A DNA stretch of 64,000 nt, taken from positions 3,804,501 to 3,868,500 of the forward strand of contig NZ_CP007145.1 of NCBI RefSeq assembly GCF_000576555.1, read 5' to 3'. Source of the DNA: Hymenobacter swuensis DY53 (lineage in GTDB: Bacteria; Bacteroidota; Bacteroidia; Cytophagales; Hymenobacteraceae). The position numbers and the translations under genes are program-made. Shown here piece by piece: positions 31,915-40,951 of the stretch. How positions within the stretch are numbered: position 1 is the stretch's first letter; every line of letters starts with the position of its first letter. The notes under the pieces are model-generated. The model had not been told where the DNA came from. It saw only the letters and a program-made list of their open reading frames with translations, and did not search any database.

Positions 31915-33495
31915 TTAGGAAGCTGATGGAGCCGTATCCTCGGCACTGCCGCCCCGGCCCGGGCGGTTACCCCGGCGGCCCGAGCGACCCCGCCGGCTTT
32001 CTCCCGCGTCCGCTCCTGAACGGCGGCCGCCCTCGGGGGTTTCACCGGTCGGGCGGGCGGAGCGGTTACCGTCACGCGGCGGGCGAGGCGTATCGGCTGC
32101 CGGAGTGCCCCCTTCTGCAGAGCGGGGCGCATCGGTACGTTTGCTCTCACCACGGCCCCGGCCCCGGCGGTTGAGCGGCCGAGCAGCGGCCCCACGCGGC
32201 CGGGCACGCTCTTCCGGCGTGGCGACAGGCTGTTCACCCTCTTCGGCTGGAGTGGCAGGCGGAGCGGATCGGGTTTCTGAGGCGGCGTTGCTTCGGGTAC
32301 CGGTGCCCCGGGCGGCGCGGGGAGCCCCAGAGGCAACTGCCGGTGTAGGAGCATCGTCGCCCTTCTTTTTCTTGCCCCGCTTGCTGCGCTTGGAGGCCTT
32401 AATCTTGTCATCAAGGCGCTCCAGAGAGCCTTCTACAATGGCGGTTACTTCTGGCTCTTTCTCTTCTTCGCGCATGGGGAGCAGCAAGCTTTCGGGCTTT
32501 TCGCCGCGCTTGTTCATCTCCAGCACTTCCCGTACGCGCTCAGCGGGTACTACCACCCAGTTGTTGTCGCCGCGCACGGCAAACCACATTTTGCGCTTGA
32601 AGATATCGGTCTTCTGCAGCACGTACTCGCCCTTTTCGGTGAGCAAAGGGCGCTGCACCTGCGGGATGTCCTTGAGGGCATCGAGGTAGGTATCCAACTC
32701 ATAGTTGAGGCAGCACTTGAGGCGGCCACACTGCCCCGAAAGCTTGGCCGGGTTGAGGCTCAGGTTCTGGTAGCGGGCCGCAGTAGTGCTCACGCTTTTA
32801 AAATCCGAAAGCCAGGTAGAACAGCACAGCTCCCGACCGCAGCTCCCGATGCCGCCGAGGCGGCCGGCTTCGTGGCGCAGGGAAATCTGGCGCATTTCTA
32901 CCCGCACCCGAAACTCGTCGGCAAGGCGCTTAATGAGGTCCCGGAAGTCGACCCGATCATCGGCGGAATAGAAGAATGTGGCGCGGGTACGGTCGGCTTG
33001 GTACTCCACATCGGAGAGCTTCATTTTCAGGCGTAGTTCATCTACCACGGCCCGGGCCCGGAACATGGTGCCGGTTTCCAAGTCGCGCACGGCCTGCCAG
33101 CGTTCCGCATCCTGCTCAGTAGCCACGCGCAGAATGGGCCGGATTTCCTTGGAATCAAGAGGTACCTTTTTCTTTTTCATCTGCAGGCGCACCAGCTCGC
33201 CTTTCAGCGAAACGTGGCCTAAATGCCAGCCATTGCCGGCTGCTTCTACCACAATAGCGTCGCCGGTGATGAGGGGCAGGCGGCTCTTGTTCCGAAAAAA
33301 ATCCTTGCGGCCGCCTTTAAAGCGTACTTCTACAAGGTCAAACTCTTTAAAGTCGCTGGGCATATCCAGGTCCTGGAGCCAGTCGAATACATTGAGGCGG
33401 GTACAGCCGCTACTGCAACTACCCTTCGAGCCGCAGCCCTGAGCAGATGTAGTGGAGCAGCCCCCGCCGGAGGAGGAGCAGGATGAGCAAGCCAC
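31915..33495 (-). CDS. ricT: PSP1/RicT-family protein with Cys-rich head and Arg/Gly-rich tail, 526 aa
   Basis: The PSP1 core (residues about 40-330) is related to RicT/YaaT, which with RicA and RicF forms an Fe-S complex affecting RNase Y in Bacillus. Putative ligands are in GSCGRELCCSTW and QCGRLKCCLNYE (two C-x4-CC motifs). Before the core lies a 31-residue head with eight cysteines. After it, ~170 residues form a disordered Arg/Gly/Pro/Glu tail with RGRGR and RRGRSGRRGNR motifs typical of RNA-binding tails. No ricA or ricF is nearby. It is the first gene of the pair with gldH. Confidence 0.88.
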   Translation of the reverse strand: MACSSCSSSGGGCSTTSAQGCGSKGSCSSGCTRLNVFDWLQDLDMPSDFKEFDLVEVRFKGGRKDFFRNKSRLPLITGDAIVVEAAGNGWHLGHVSLKGELVRLQMKKKKVPLDSKEIRPILRVATEQDAERWQAVRDLETGTMFRARAVVDELRLKMKLSDVEYQADRTRATFFYSADDRVDFRDLIKRLADEFRVRVEMRQISLRHEAGRLGGIGSCGRELCCSTWLSDFKSVSTTAARYQNLSLNPAKLSGQCGRLKCCLNYELDTYLDALKDIPQVQRPLLTEKGEYVLQKTDIFKRKMWFAVRGDNNWVVVPAERVREVLEMNKRGEKPESLLLPMREEEKEPEVTAIVEGSLERLDDKIKASKRSKRGKKKKGDDAPTPAVASGAPRAARGTGTRSNAASETRSAPPATPAEEGEQPVATPEERARPRGAAARPLNRRGRGRGESKRTDAPRSAEGGTPAADTPRPPRDGNRSARPTGETPEGGRRSGADAGESRRGRSGRRGNRPGRGGSAEDTAPSAS

Positions 33496-33558
33496 AGCTT
33501 GAGGAATCTATATGGTAAGGCAGCCGACAAAGGCCGGCCGCACGAAATCGGTTGTTTA

Positions 33559-33566
33559 CAAAGATA
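33559..33566 (-). promoter_or_regulatory. Candidate -7 box of the ricT-gldH operon
   Basis: TATCTTTG on the minus strand (exact TAnnTTTG), 64 bp before the ricT start. No matching -33 element is evident. The rest of 33496-33903 is an AT-rich intergenic stretch without a credible gene. Confidence 0.5.
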
Positions 33567-33811
33567 GAGAAATAGCCGGGGCAGCGGTTGGCAGCTTGAT
33601 CAGGCCTGCTAAGCCAGAAAAAAATGCCGTCTGCCGAATTTTTTTTTGACAGTGGCGGACTTTGCTGTACAGCACAGGCTTGCTACTCAAAAATTGTGGC
33701 TCTATGCCCCAGAAACACATTTTTCATCGAAAATTCACAAAGTACTATAATCCTATTACCGGACTACAAAAGCTCAAAAAACATAGGCAAAACACAGACT
33801 ATCAGCGTATA

Positions 33812-33842
33812 TAATTTTGACAATCATTTGCTGCTAATTTTG
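33812..33842 (+). promoter_or_regulatory. Two tandem -7 boxes upstream of the M57 peptidase gene
   Basis: TAATTTTG occurs at 33812-33819 and again at 33835-33842, both exact TAnnTTTG matches, 62-85 bp before the start at 33904. The first copy may double as a TTTTG -33 element for the second, although the 15-bp spacing is short. Confidence 0.5.
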
Positions 33843-33903
33843 AAATATCCTCAATAACAACCTATGTTTGATGCGTTCTTCAACCAATCCACAACCAAAA
33901 CAC

Positions 33904-34707
33904 ATGAAAAAACTAAAAGTACTCGCACCGCTGGCGTTGCTGGCTGCCACTAGCTTGTCCTTGTCGTCTTGTCAGGAAAAAGCCAATGTTGAAGTAAAAA
34001 ACGAGGTATCAGAATCTACCATTAGCCAGATCAAAGCCCTGGGCTTTACGGCCGATGGCGCTCAGAAAGTGGATGGTGGCGTACTCGTGGAAGGCGACAT
34101 CCTGCTCACCAATGAAATGCTGGCCAGCAAGCCTGACTACAGCATGGTTCGGGTAGGTCAGGACGAGCAGTACCGTACCAACAATCTGGTAACCGGCCTG
34201 CCCCGCACCCTCACTATTCGTGTGGCCAGCAGCTTGCCTTCAGCCTATATCACGGCTACTGACGAGCTGATTCGCCGCTACAACGCTGAAAACCTGCGCG
34301 TACGATTCTCCCGGGTAACTTCGGGTGGCAACATCGTACTGAGCGCGGCTCCTTCGGGTTCCGGCTACCTGGCTTCGGCTGGTTTCCCGTCCGGTGGCAA
34401 TCCTTACGGCTCGGTATCAGTGAACGTAGGTGCTATCGGCACGGCTAATGCCTCTACCTACATTGCTACCATCTTGGCACACGAAGTTGGTCACTGCATC
34501 GGCTTCCGTCACACTGACTACATGAGCCGTCAGTATAGCTGCGGTGGCTCGGCGGTGAACGAAGGTGCCAGCACGGTTGGTGCCGTGTATATCCCCGGTA
34601 CGCCTTCGGGTCCTGATCCGAACTCGTGGATGCTGGCTTGCATCGGCTCGGGTGCTAACCGTCCGTTCAACACGAACGACCGCACAGCGCTGAACTACGT
34701 GTACTAG
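33904..34707 (+). CDS. M57-family zinc metallopeptidase, lipoprotein, 267 aa
   Basis: Start at ATG 33904 with a lipoprotein signal (MKKLKVLAPLALLAATSLSL, then SSC). Zinc-binding motif HEVGHCIGFRHTD (HExxHxxGxxH) is complete, of the metzincin/M57 type. The upstream region has a peptidase-like Ile-Arg-Val strand (TLTIRVASSLPSAYITATDE). A Met-turn-like residue occurs in DPNSWMLACIG. Two cysteines flank the active site. Probably surface- or periplasm-exposed; the substrate is unknown. The in-frame ATG at 33868 would add a poorly fitting N-terminus. Confidence 0.88.
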   Translation: MKKLKVLAPLALLAATSLSLSSCQEKANVEVKNEVSESTISQIKALGFTADGAQKVDGGVLVEGDILLTNEMLASKPDYSMVRVGQDEQYRTNNLVTGLPRTLTIRVASSLPSAYITATDELIRRYNAENLRVRFSRVTSGGNIVLSAAPSGSGYLASAGFPSGGNPYGSVSVNVGAIGTANASTYIATILAHEVGHCIGFRHTDYMSRQYSCGGSAVNEGASTVGAVYIPGTPSGPDPNSWMLACIGSGANRPFNTNDRTALNYVY

Positions 34708-34729
34708 GCTTCGGCTTAACACAGACATA

Positions 34730-34765
34730 AAACGGCCCCCGACTCAGCAGAGTCGGGGGCCGTTT
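34730..34765 (+). terminator. Rho-independent terminator of the M57 gene
   Basis: A 16-bp perfect stem (AAACGGCCCCCGACTC with its complement) and an AGCA loop; a short T-rich tail follows. The gap 34708-35031 holds this hairpin and the inverted repeat at 34962, and nothing else. Confidence 0.88.
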
Positions 34766-34961
34766 GTGTTTGGACTGGCTAGTACTGTATTACGGCTCTG
34801 CTGATGGCGCGCAACAGGCATTCGATTTATTGCAGCCAGATAGTTACTGACTGCAGAGCAGTCTGACTCAAGCGGAGTTCCGGTGAAATATCCTTCTGCT
34901 CACCTAGCTGCCCATTTTATCAGCCGCCGCTTTATTCAAGCGGGAGTTACGCCTAACCGCA

Positions 34962-35012
34962 CCATTGAGTGCCGGCCCAACAGGACGTTGCTGTCGGGCC
35001 GGCACTCAATGG
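34962..35012. repeat. 17-bp perfect inverted repeat before the subtilase stop
   Basis: CCATTGAGTGCCGGCCC (34962-34978) is exactly complementary to 34996-35012, with a 17-nt loop. It lies 20 bp past the subtilase stop and probably terminates that leftward gene. Confidence 0.75.
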
Positions 35013-35031
35013 CGCAAGCCAGATCAGAACG

Positions 35032-37656
35032 TTACAGCACCATCACGCGGCGCGTAACTTCCCGGCCGCCGGGAGTGCTGATGCGGAGCAAATACACACC
35101 CGGGTTCAGGCTGTGCGTATCGAGGGTTTTGATAGTTCCCGTATCGGAAACCACGTTCAGGCGCAAACGCCCCGCCAAGTCAAATACCCGTACGCGCAGC
35201 ACCTGATCAGGCGGGCCAACCACAGTTAATGGCTCCCCAGCTGCTACAGGCACCGGAAATACCAGTACTTCGGCTGCTGATGGTACTAAGTACACTTCTT
35301 CTAGAGAGCTATACACAAGGCGGCCGGTTGTTAGTTGCAGGCGGACGCGGTATTCAGAGCGGCCCGGTTCAGCAGTCGGGTCCACTAGGCGTATTATGGT
35401 GCGGCTGCCGGGCGTGAGAGTCTGCACGGCCACAAAACTGCCATCGGCCGCGCGGCGCTCCAACATCACCGCCTGCAGCCGGAAGGTAGTACCCAGCATT
35501 AGGTCGAACTCTACGGTATCGGTAACCAGCTGCCGGGGCAGGAAAGAACGGATGTAGCACCCATAGCTTTCCTGCTGCACATTTACCGTTCCGCTTCGCT
35601 CCCCCACCCGCTGCTGGATAACCGGCGCGACGGCGAAGTATTGGGCGGCGGTTTCGGCGGCCGTGAGGACCAACGCGGTATCCGGCAGCAAACGATATGG
35701 CTCCAGGTGCGTGGCTCCCAGCGCGTACACCTGATACTGCGTAGCCCCGGGCACGCGCGGCCAGGTCAGCAGGGTTTCATCGGGGCAGGTGTAGCCCACT
35801 GTCAGCATCAGTGGCCGGGCTACGAAAAACGTGTCAGACAAAACCACGCTGGTTCCGGTGGTGAGGCGCAGCTGTGCCGCTTCGGTTACGTCGGGAGCGG
35901 TCCAGCGAAACGCTTGCTGAGCAAGGTTAAGGGCCGGGTTGATGGTATTCCAGGTAGCCTGCCCAACGGGCCGGTATTCCAGCAGCGCCGATGCACCTGG
36001 CCCCGCCCACTGCCAGCGCAACAGGGCTGACTCGGCTGCCCGCAGATTACGCGCTTCCGACGGATGCACCCACGTCAGATCTGATTCAAACTCATAGGCA
36101 ATACTATAAGCCTGCGGGCCTTGGGTAACCTGGAAACCGCGCACCTGCACAGTATATACTCCGGTAGCCGGGGCATCCACCGTAATCTGCTCTACATTGT
36201 CGCGGTGGTTAGGGCGGCGGCGGGCCGGCAATGCCAGTGAATCGAGGTGCGGATAGGCGCTGAGGGTCCAGGGGTACCACGTTTGCGTACCGTTTATATC
36301 AAACAGCCGCATATCCAGGTCATTCACGAGGGTAGCTGGGGCATTTTCCACGGCGGCGGGGTCGGTCCAGGCCAGCGTGATTTTCAGCCGGTGCGTACCA
36401 GCGGGTACCGGAATCGAAATACTCTGCCTTTCACCCTGCATGATGGTGCCTTCCTGAAAACGGCCTTCCAGCATGGTCTGCACCGCCCCTAGCGCATCTA
36501 CCTGCCCATAGCCCGCCGCAAAATCGACGTTGGGACGGCCCGTATCATCGGCGGTGTTCAGCAGTACAGCTTTCACCAACGCCCCCGAGGGCAACGTACT
36601 ATATCGGTCCTTATAGGCATGCTGGGCCAGCAGGCTGACACCCGATACTAGGGCTGCCGCGTCGGAAGCTCCCCCATCACCGAAAGCTACCAACTCGGGC
36701 TTCACGCGGCCATCGGCGGCGGGGCCCCGGGAGCTGAGCGGAGCCACCTGTCCCAGCGCATCGGTGTTACCTACACTCAGGCTGTTTTTGGAATTTTTGA
36801 ACTCGCCGGTGAGGTTGCCGGTATTCGCCAAGCCAGCATACGTCCCGGCGGCTCCCATCTGATTGCCGGAATTGCCCGCCGAAAAAACGTGCAGCAACGC
36901 CGGGTATTGCCGCACCTGCTGATCATACGCCCGGGCTTCCTGCCCGTAGAAATTCTCCACCGCCACCCCGTACGAGTGGTTTTGGACCGATACGCCCTGC
37001 GCCGCCAGCCCCGGCCCGTTATCAGGGAACAGGTTATCATAGCTCGATTGCGCAATGCGCGCTTTCCAGGCGGCACCTTTGCCGTTGGGCGACGAGTTGC
37101 CGCCGCCCGCAATGAGCGTTGTCATAATGGTGGAGTGCGAGTTCACCAATTGAGCCTGCGGATCGGGGTTCAGCAGCCGGCCTTTAAAGTCGATGTCCAG
37201 AATGTCCAGCGGGCTTTCCTTCACAGACACCGTAAGGCCCTGCCCCGTAATGCGCGGGTAGCGGGCATGCACTGTGGTGACCTTGTTGAGCGTGAAGTCG
37301 GCCCCGTTGAGTTGCCGCTCGGGCCGGGCCTGTCGGTCGGCGGCCTGCACGAAGCTCACGCACGGGCAGGCCGCCAAGGCCGCCGCCGTTACTCCTCGCA
37401 CCCGCAGCAACCGGGCCTGCTGCGCTTCAGGCTGCACGAGGGCGCTCGGGTAGTGCTGCGTGAGCCACTGCCGACACGCGGTTACGTCGGTTACGCTCAC
37501 CCGCAACCACCGCTGGCTTTTGTCTTTCTCCAGCCCCGGGGCCAAGCGGCCGGGTGAGCGGGTTACCTGCGCCTGTCCGTTGCTTTGCCCCGGTTCGCCC
37601 CATAGCAACAGCAACAGAACGGGTAAGCCGATACGGCGAAAAAGCACAGCAGACAT
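35032..37656 (-). CDS. Subtilisin-like (S8) peptidase with T9SS sorting domain, 874 aa
   Basis: An N-terminal signal region (MSAVLFRRIGLPVLLLLLWG) and propeptide-like segment precede the peptidase domain. His174 lies in VNSHSTIMTTLIAGG, the oxyanion Asn260 in FSAGNSG, and Ser329 in FGDGGASDAAALVSG (the usual GTSxAxP is GASDAAA here). The Asp is in the LDILDIDF segment. A P-domain/fibronectin-like middle and a C-terminal T9SS type A domain (VLVFPVPVAAGEPLTVVG ... LDTHSLNPGVYLLRIST) direct secretion through the type IX system to the surface. It is preceded by a consensus -7 box. Confidence 0.9.
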   Translation of the reverse strand: MSAVLFRRIGLPVLLLLLWGEPGQSNGQAQVTRSPGRLAPGLEKDKSQRWLRVSVTDVTACRQWLTQHYPSALVQPEAQQARLLRVRGVTAAALAACPCVSFVQAADRQARPERQLNGADFTLNKVTTVHARYPRITGQGLTVSVKESPLDILDIDFKGRLLNPDPQAQLVNSHSTIMTTLIAGGGNSSPNGKGAAWKARIAQSSYDNLFPDNGPGLAAQGVSVQNHSYGVAVENFYGQEARAYDQQVRQYPALLHVFSAGNSGNQMGAAGTYAGLANTGNLTGEFKNSKNSLSVGNTDALGQVAPLSSRGPAADGRVKPELVAFGDGGASDAAALVSGVSLLAQHAYKDRYSTLPSGALVKAVLLNTADDTGRPNVDFAAGYGQVDALGAVQTMLEGRFQEGTIMQGERQSISIPVPAGTHRLKITLAWTDPAAVENAPATLVNDLDMRLFDINGTQTWYPWTLSAYPHLDSLALPARRRPNHRDNVEQITVDAPATGVYTVQVRGFQVTQGPQAYSIAYEFESDLTWVHPSEARNLRAAESALLRWQWAGPGASALLEYRPVGQATWNTINPALNLAQQAFRWTAPDVTEAAQLRLTTGTSVVLSDTFFVARPLMLTVGYTCPDETLLTWPRVPGATQYQVYALGATHLEPYRLLPDTALVLTAAETAAQYFAVAPVIQQRVGERSGTVNVQQESYGCYIRSFLPRQLVTDTVEFDLMLGTTFRLQAVMLERRAADGSFVAVQTLTPGSRTIIRLVDPTAEPGRSEYRVRLQLTTGRLVYSSLEEVYLVPSAAEVLVFPVPVAAGEPLTVVGPPDQVLRVRVFDLAGRLRLNVVSDTGTIKTLDTHSLNPGVYLLRISTPGGREVTRRVMVL

Positions 37657-37717
37657 GGCGGAAAAGTGGTTGTGGCAGAAGGAACAGGGCGGCGGAAAAC
37701 GGACAAAGCCGTTCTTT

Positions 37718-37725
37718 CAAATGTA
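37718..37725 (-). promoter_or_regulatory. Candidate -7 box of the subtilase gene
   Basis: TACATTTG on the minus strand, exact TAnnTTTG, 62 bp before the start codon at 37656. Confidence 0.5.
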
Positions 37726-37819
37726 GGCAGAAATCCGGCAGGCAGAACGCACCGGAATACGCTTCGGTACCGCTAAATTCTGGCATTCGGGCATGTTTTC
37801 GTAGCCTGCCGAACATGTA

Positions 37820-37846
37820 AAAAGGCCAGCTGGTGGCTGGCCTTTT
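37820..37846 (-). terminator. Terminator downstream of the zinc dehydrogenase gene
   Basis: AAAAGGCCAGC (37820-37830) pairs perfectly with GCTGGCCTTTT (37836-37846). It lies 25 bp past the dehydrogenase stop on the minus strand, which supplies a T run. Confidence 0.88.
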
Positions 37847-37870
37847 GTGCTACTACCTAAAAGCCCCGTG

Positions 37871-39034
37871 CTAGGGCTTCAGCACCACTTTTACGCAGTT
37901 ATCCTTCTTATTGCGGAAAATATCGTAGCCGTGCGCCGCTTCCATGAGCGGCAGGCGGTGGGTAATGATATCGTCGAGGACAACCTTGCCTTCAACGACG
38001 TATTGCAGAAGCTTATCGATATGTTTCTGGGCCGGAGCCTGACCGCCCCGGAGCGTGATGCCTTTATCGAAGAACTGGTGCACAGGGAAGTTATCGAACG
38101 GGGCAGTGTACACGCCCAGCACCGTTACCACACCGCCCCGGCGCACGGCGCTCATACAGGTGGTCAGGACTTTGTCGGAGCCTTTTTCGAGGTTAATGAT
38201 GGCTTTGGCGCGGTCGAGCAGGTCGCGGTCCGGCTCGAAGCCAACGCACTCCACGCATACATCCGCCCCACGTCCTTCGCTCATAGCCCGGATTTCCTCT
38301 ACTACCTGCTTGTGGTTTTCCCACCGGATGGTTTCCACGTTGGCCGAGGCTTTGGCTTTATCAAGACGATACTGCAGCGTATCCACAATAACTACGCGGG
38401 CCGCCCCGCGCAGCCACGCCGATTTAGCCGCCATAATGCCCACCGGTCCCGAGCCAAAAATGGCGACAAACTCACCGCCTTTCACGTCGGCCCAGTCGAT
38501 ACCAGAGTAGCCCGTCGGGAAAATATCAGTGAGGAACAGGGCCTGCTCGTCCGTCAGGGAATCGGGAATTACGCGAGGGCCGAAGTCGGCGTAGGGCACG
38601 CGCACATACTCCGCCTGGCCTCCATTATAGCCGCCGTACAGATCAGTATAGCCGAACAGGGCCCCACCTTTTTCCGTCATCAGGCCACCTTCGGGGCCGT
38701 AGTGGTCGGGGTTGGAGTTCTCACAGTGGCCGGGCAGCTCGTGGTTACAGAAGTAGCAGGTGCCGCAGGCAATGGGGAAGGGCACTACGACCCGGTCACC
38801 TACTTTCAGCTTGCTGCCCACGCCTTTACCTACTTCCTCCACGATGCCCATAAACTCATGGCCTAGCACCATCGGACGGGGTTGGGGGATACTGCCGTTG
38901 TAAATGTGCAGATCAGAGCCACAGATGGCCGTGCTGGTAACGCGGATAATGGCGTCGCGCGCGTCTTCGATTTTGGGGTCGTCCACGGTGTCAACGCGAA
39001 CATCTTTCATCCCGTGATACACGAGTGCTTTCAT
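37871..39034 (-). CDS. Zinc-dependent alcohol/formaldehyde-type dehydrogenase, 387 aa
   Basis: Start at ATG 39034 (MKALVYHGMKDVRVDTVDDP). Medium-chain dehydrogenase: catalytic zinc ligands in STAICGSDLHIYNG and VLGHEFMG; structural zinc cysteines in ACGTCYFCNHELPGHC; NAD-binding FGSGPVGIMAAKSA. The length and the long CGSDLH...GPEGG insertion fit the glutathione-independent formaldehyde dehydrogenase group. It oxidises an alcohol or aldehyde with NAD(P); the substrate cannot be fixed from sequence. It stands alone with its own terminator. Confidence 0.9.
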   Translation of the reverse strand: MKALVYHGMKDVRVDTVDDPKIEDARDAIIRVTSTAICGSDLHIYNGSIPQPRPMVLGHEFMGIVEEVGKGVGSKLKVGDRVVVPFPIACGTCYFCNHELPGHCENSNPDHYGPEGGLMTEKGGALFGYTDLYGGYNGGQAEYVRVPYADFGPRVIPDSLTDEQALFLTDIFPTGYSGIDWADVKGGEFVAIFGSGPVGIMAAKSAWLRGAARVVIVDTLQYRLDKAKASANVETIRWENHKQVVEEIRAMSEGRGADVCVECVGFEPDRDLLDRAKAIINLEKGSDKVLTTCMSAVRRGGVVTVLGVYTAPFDNFPVHQFFDKGITLRGGQAPAQKHIDKLLQYVVEGKVVLDDIITHRLPLMEAAHGYDIFRNKKDNCVKVVLKP

Positions 39035-39228
39035 AACAGAACAGGGTTGTGGAGTGGAAGAAACAGTATACCGGCGTACCGATACTGTTTCTTCCAACGC
39101 ACGCCACACGGAGGAGTTATAGCTCAGCTTTTACCCCACCGTTCTGGTTTATAACACATAAACCAACTCTGGCACGCCGAAAAGGGGGATTTTTCCCGCT
39201 CGAAGGGTTTGCAAAGAATGCTAACAGC

Positions 39229-40179
39229 CTATATTCTATACACCTGTATTCCTGTTGCCAACAGCACGTACGCGTACTGTTCGCTCACCAGCACCTGCTG
39301 TATGGGCTCTGTAATCGGCAAAGGCATCGTGCGGTCAGTCAGGGTATACAGCTGGAAGAAGTGCAGGCCATCGGCCGCCAGGTAATACAGTTCATCACCC
39401 CGAAAGCCCACGTAGGACAGCCCCGCAAACGGCAGCTTCTTGCGGTAATTCCCCAGGTTATCGAACACATACACGCCGCCAACCCGGTCTACCAGATACA
39501 GATTATTCTGGTACTCGCGCAGGAATCGGAAATCGGGCCGGGAGCGGCCGATAAGCAAATCCAGCGGTGTGGTGATGGTAAACCGTTTCTGCTGCCCATC
39601 AAACTGCCGCAGGGTCAGGTCCGATTCGTTCAACAGCCAGTACCGGTCATCGGGGGCCAGCGTTACCACGCGGGCCTGCCCATCGAGGTGATCGGTCAGG
39701 GCCAGTTCTGAAATGGGAGCCAGAAACCGGTCCAGCAACATCACTTGCTGGCGGTCATCATAAAACACCAGCACCTTAGCCGTATTCCACGCCTCCACCT
39801 GCATGGTGTGGCCCGGCAGGGCCGGCGAGTACGTGTTCAACGGCTGGCCATCGGGCCCGTACTGATGCACGTTGTTCTGCCCATCGGTAACGTACAGATT
39901 GCCGCGCCGGTCCAGGGAAGCCGCACCGGGTTGGGGAAGTTTGATGGTGCGTACCAATTGCCAGGTACCGGCCGGCGCTTTGGTATCGGCGGGCACGGTG
40001 AGCACCGGAGCCGCCTGGCCGGCCGGTGCTACAGAACCAGCCGCCGGTGTGGTAGTCTGGGCCGGCACCTGCGCCGCGCAGCACGTCATAAACAGTACCA
40101 AGCAGCCAGTCCGGCAGCGACCCGGAAGGTCGCCCCCCCGCTTTGTAGGTGGTTGTGCGTTTACCGTCCTATTGCTCAT
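39229..40179 (-). CDS. Hypothetical periplasmic beta-propeller protein, 316 aa
   Basis: The start is placed at ATG 40179, which overlaps the lpxH stop by 11 bp (ATGAGCAATAG). A hydrophobic stretch (GCLVLFMTCCAAQVPAQ) near residues 25-42 acts as signal. The mature protein has repeated strand motifs (GNLYVTDGQNNVHQYGPDGQ, NAKVLVFYDDRQQVMLLDRF, NNLYLVDRVGGVYVFDNLGN, GDELYYLAADGLHFFQLYTL), an NHL/propeller-like pattern. No enzyme motif. Tight coupling to lpxH suggests a conserved gene pair in this lineage, perhaps envelope-related. Confidence 0.7.
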   Translation of the reverse strand: MSNRTVNAQPPTKRGGDLPGRCRTGCLVLFMTCCAAQVPAQTTTPAAGSVAPAGQAAPVLTVPADTKAPAGTWQLVRTIKLPQPGAASLDRRGNLYVTDGQNNVHQYGPDGQPLNTYSPALPGHTMQVEAWNTAKVLVFYDDRQQVMLLDRFLAPISELALTDHLDGQARVVTLAPDDRYWLLNESDLTLRQFDGQQKRFTITTPLDLLIGRSRPDFRFLREYQNNLYLVDRVGGVYVFDNLGNYRKKLPFAGLSYVGFRGDELYYLAADGLHFFQLYTLTDRTMPLPITEPIQQVLVSEQYAYVLLATGIQVYRI

Positions 40180-40951
40180 AGTGCTGCAATGCGAGCTGGT
40201 TCCCGTCATACACGCCATAGGAGCAATAATTGACCCACTCGCCAAGGTTCACGTAGCGGCTGCCGGGAACTACTTCCACATCGAGCGGCAAATGCCGGTG
40301 TCCGAACACGTAGTACTCGTGCGGAAACTGCTGCTCCACCTCCCGGCAATACGTCAGCAGCCATTCATCTTCGCCGAAATACTGCTCATCGGCTGCGCCG
40401 TTCTGCAGGCGGCTGCGCCGACTCCAGCGGTTGGCAATGCCAATTCCCAAGTTCGGATGCAAGCGTGCGAACAGCCATTGCGCTACCGGCGAGGCAAACA
40501 CCCGCTTCAGCACTTTGTAGGTATGGTCGCCGGGGCCCAGGCCGTCGCCGTGGCCGATGTGGAACTGATGGCCACCGATACGCTGGCTCACCGGGTGCCG
40601 CAGGATGGGAATGTTCAGCTCCTTGGTGAAGTAGTCGAACATCCACATATCGTGGTTGCCAGTGAAGAAAACAACAGGAATGCCCGCATCGGTTAGCTCC
40701 GCCAGCTTGCCTTGCAGCCGAATAAACCCGCGCGGAATGGCATGGCGATACTCAAACCAGAAATCAAAAATATCACCGAGCAGGTAAATGGCAGCAGCAT
40801 CCCGGGCCGCCTCGGTCAGCCAGCGCACAATGCGCCGTTCCCGTTCCAGCGAACTGGCGGCATTGGGAGTTCCGAGGTGAAAATCGGAAGCGAAATACAC
40901 CCGGCGGCCGGGTGGCAGAACGAGGTCAGGTAGTTGCGGCGGGCGCGTCAT
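40169..40951 (-). CDS. lpxH: UDP-2,3-diacylglucosamine diphosphatase (LpxH-like), 260 aa
   Basis: Cleaves UDP-2,3-diacylglucosamine to lipid X in lipid A synthesis, peripheral to the inner membrane. Calcineurin-type motifs are seen: ASDFHLG, LLGDIFDFWFEY, FTGNHDMWMFDY, HIGHGDGLG and VFGHRHLPLD. Start chosen at ATG 40951, which overlaps the upstream lutC gene by 26 bp; a longer start would overlap further. The GDIFDFWFEY and GHGDG motifs separate it from other phosphoesterases in this window. It is the middle gene of an overlapping chain with lutC and the propeller gene. Confidence 0.9.
   Translation of the reverse strand: MTRPPQLPDLVLPPGRRVYFASDFHLGTPNAASSLERERRIVRWLTEAARDAAAIYLLGDIFDFWFEYRHAIPRGFIRLQGKLAELTDAGIPVVFFTGNHDMWMFDYFTKELNIPILRHPVSQRIGGHQFHIGHGDGLGPGDHTYKVLKRVFASPVAQWLFARLHPNLGIGIANRWSRRSRLQNGAADEQYFGEDEWLLTYCREVEQQFPHEYYVFGHRHLPLDVEVVPGSRYVNLGEWVNYCSYGVYDGNQLALQHYEQ

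Noticed and set aside
33624..33857. 77-codon frame in the AT-rich gap before the M57 gene
   Set aside because: It covers the tandem -7 boxes, has no recognisable content, and is most likely promoter DNA.
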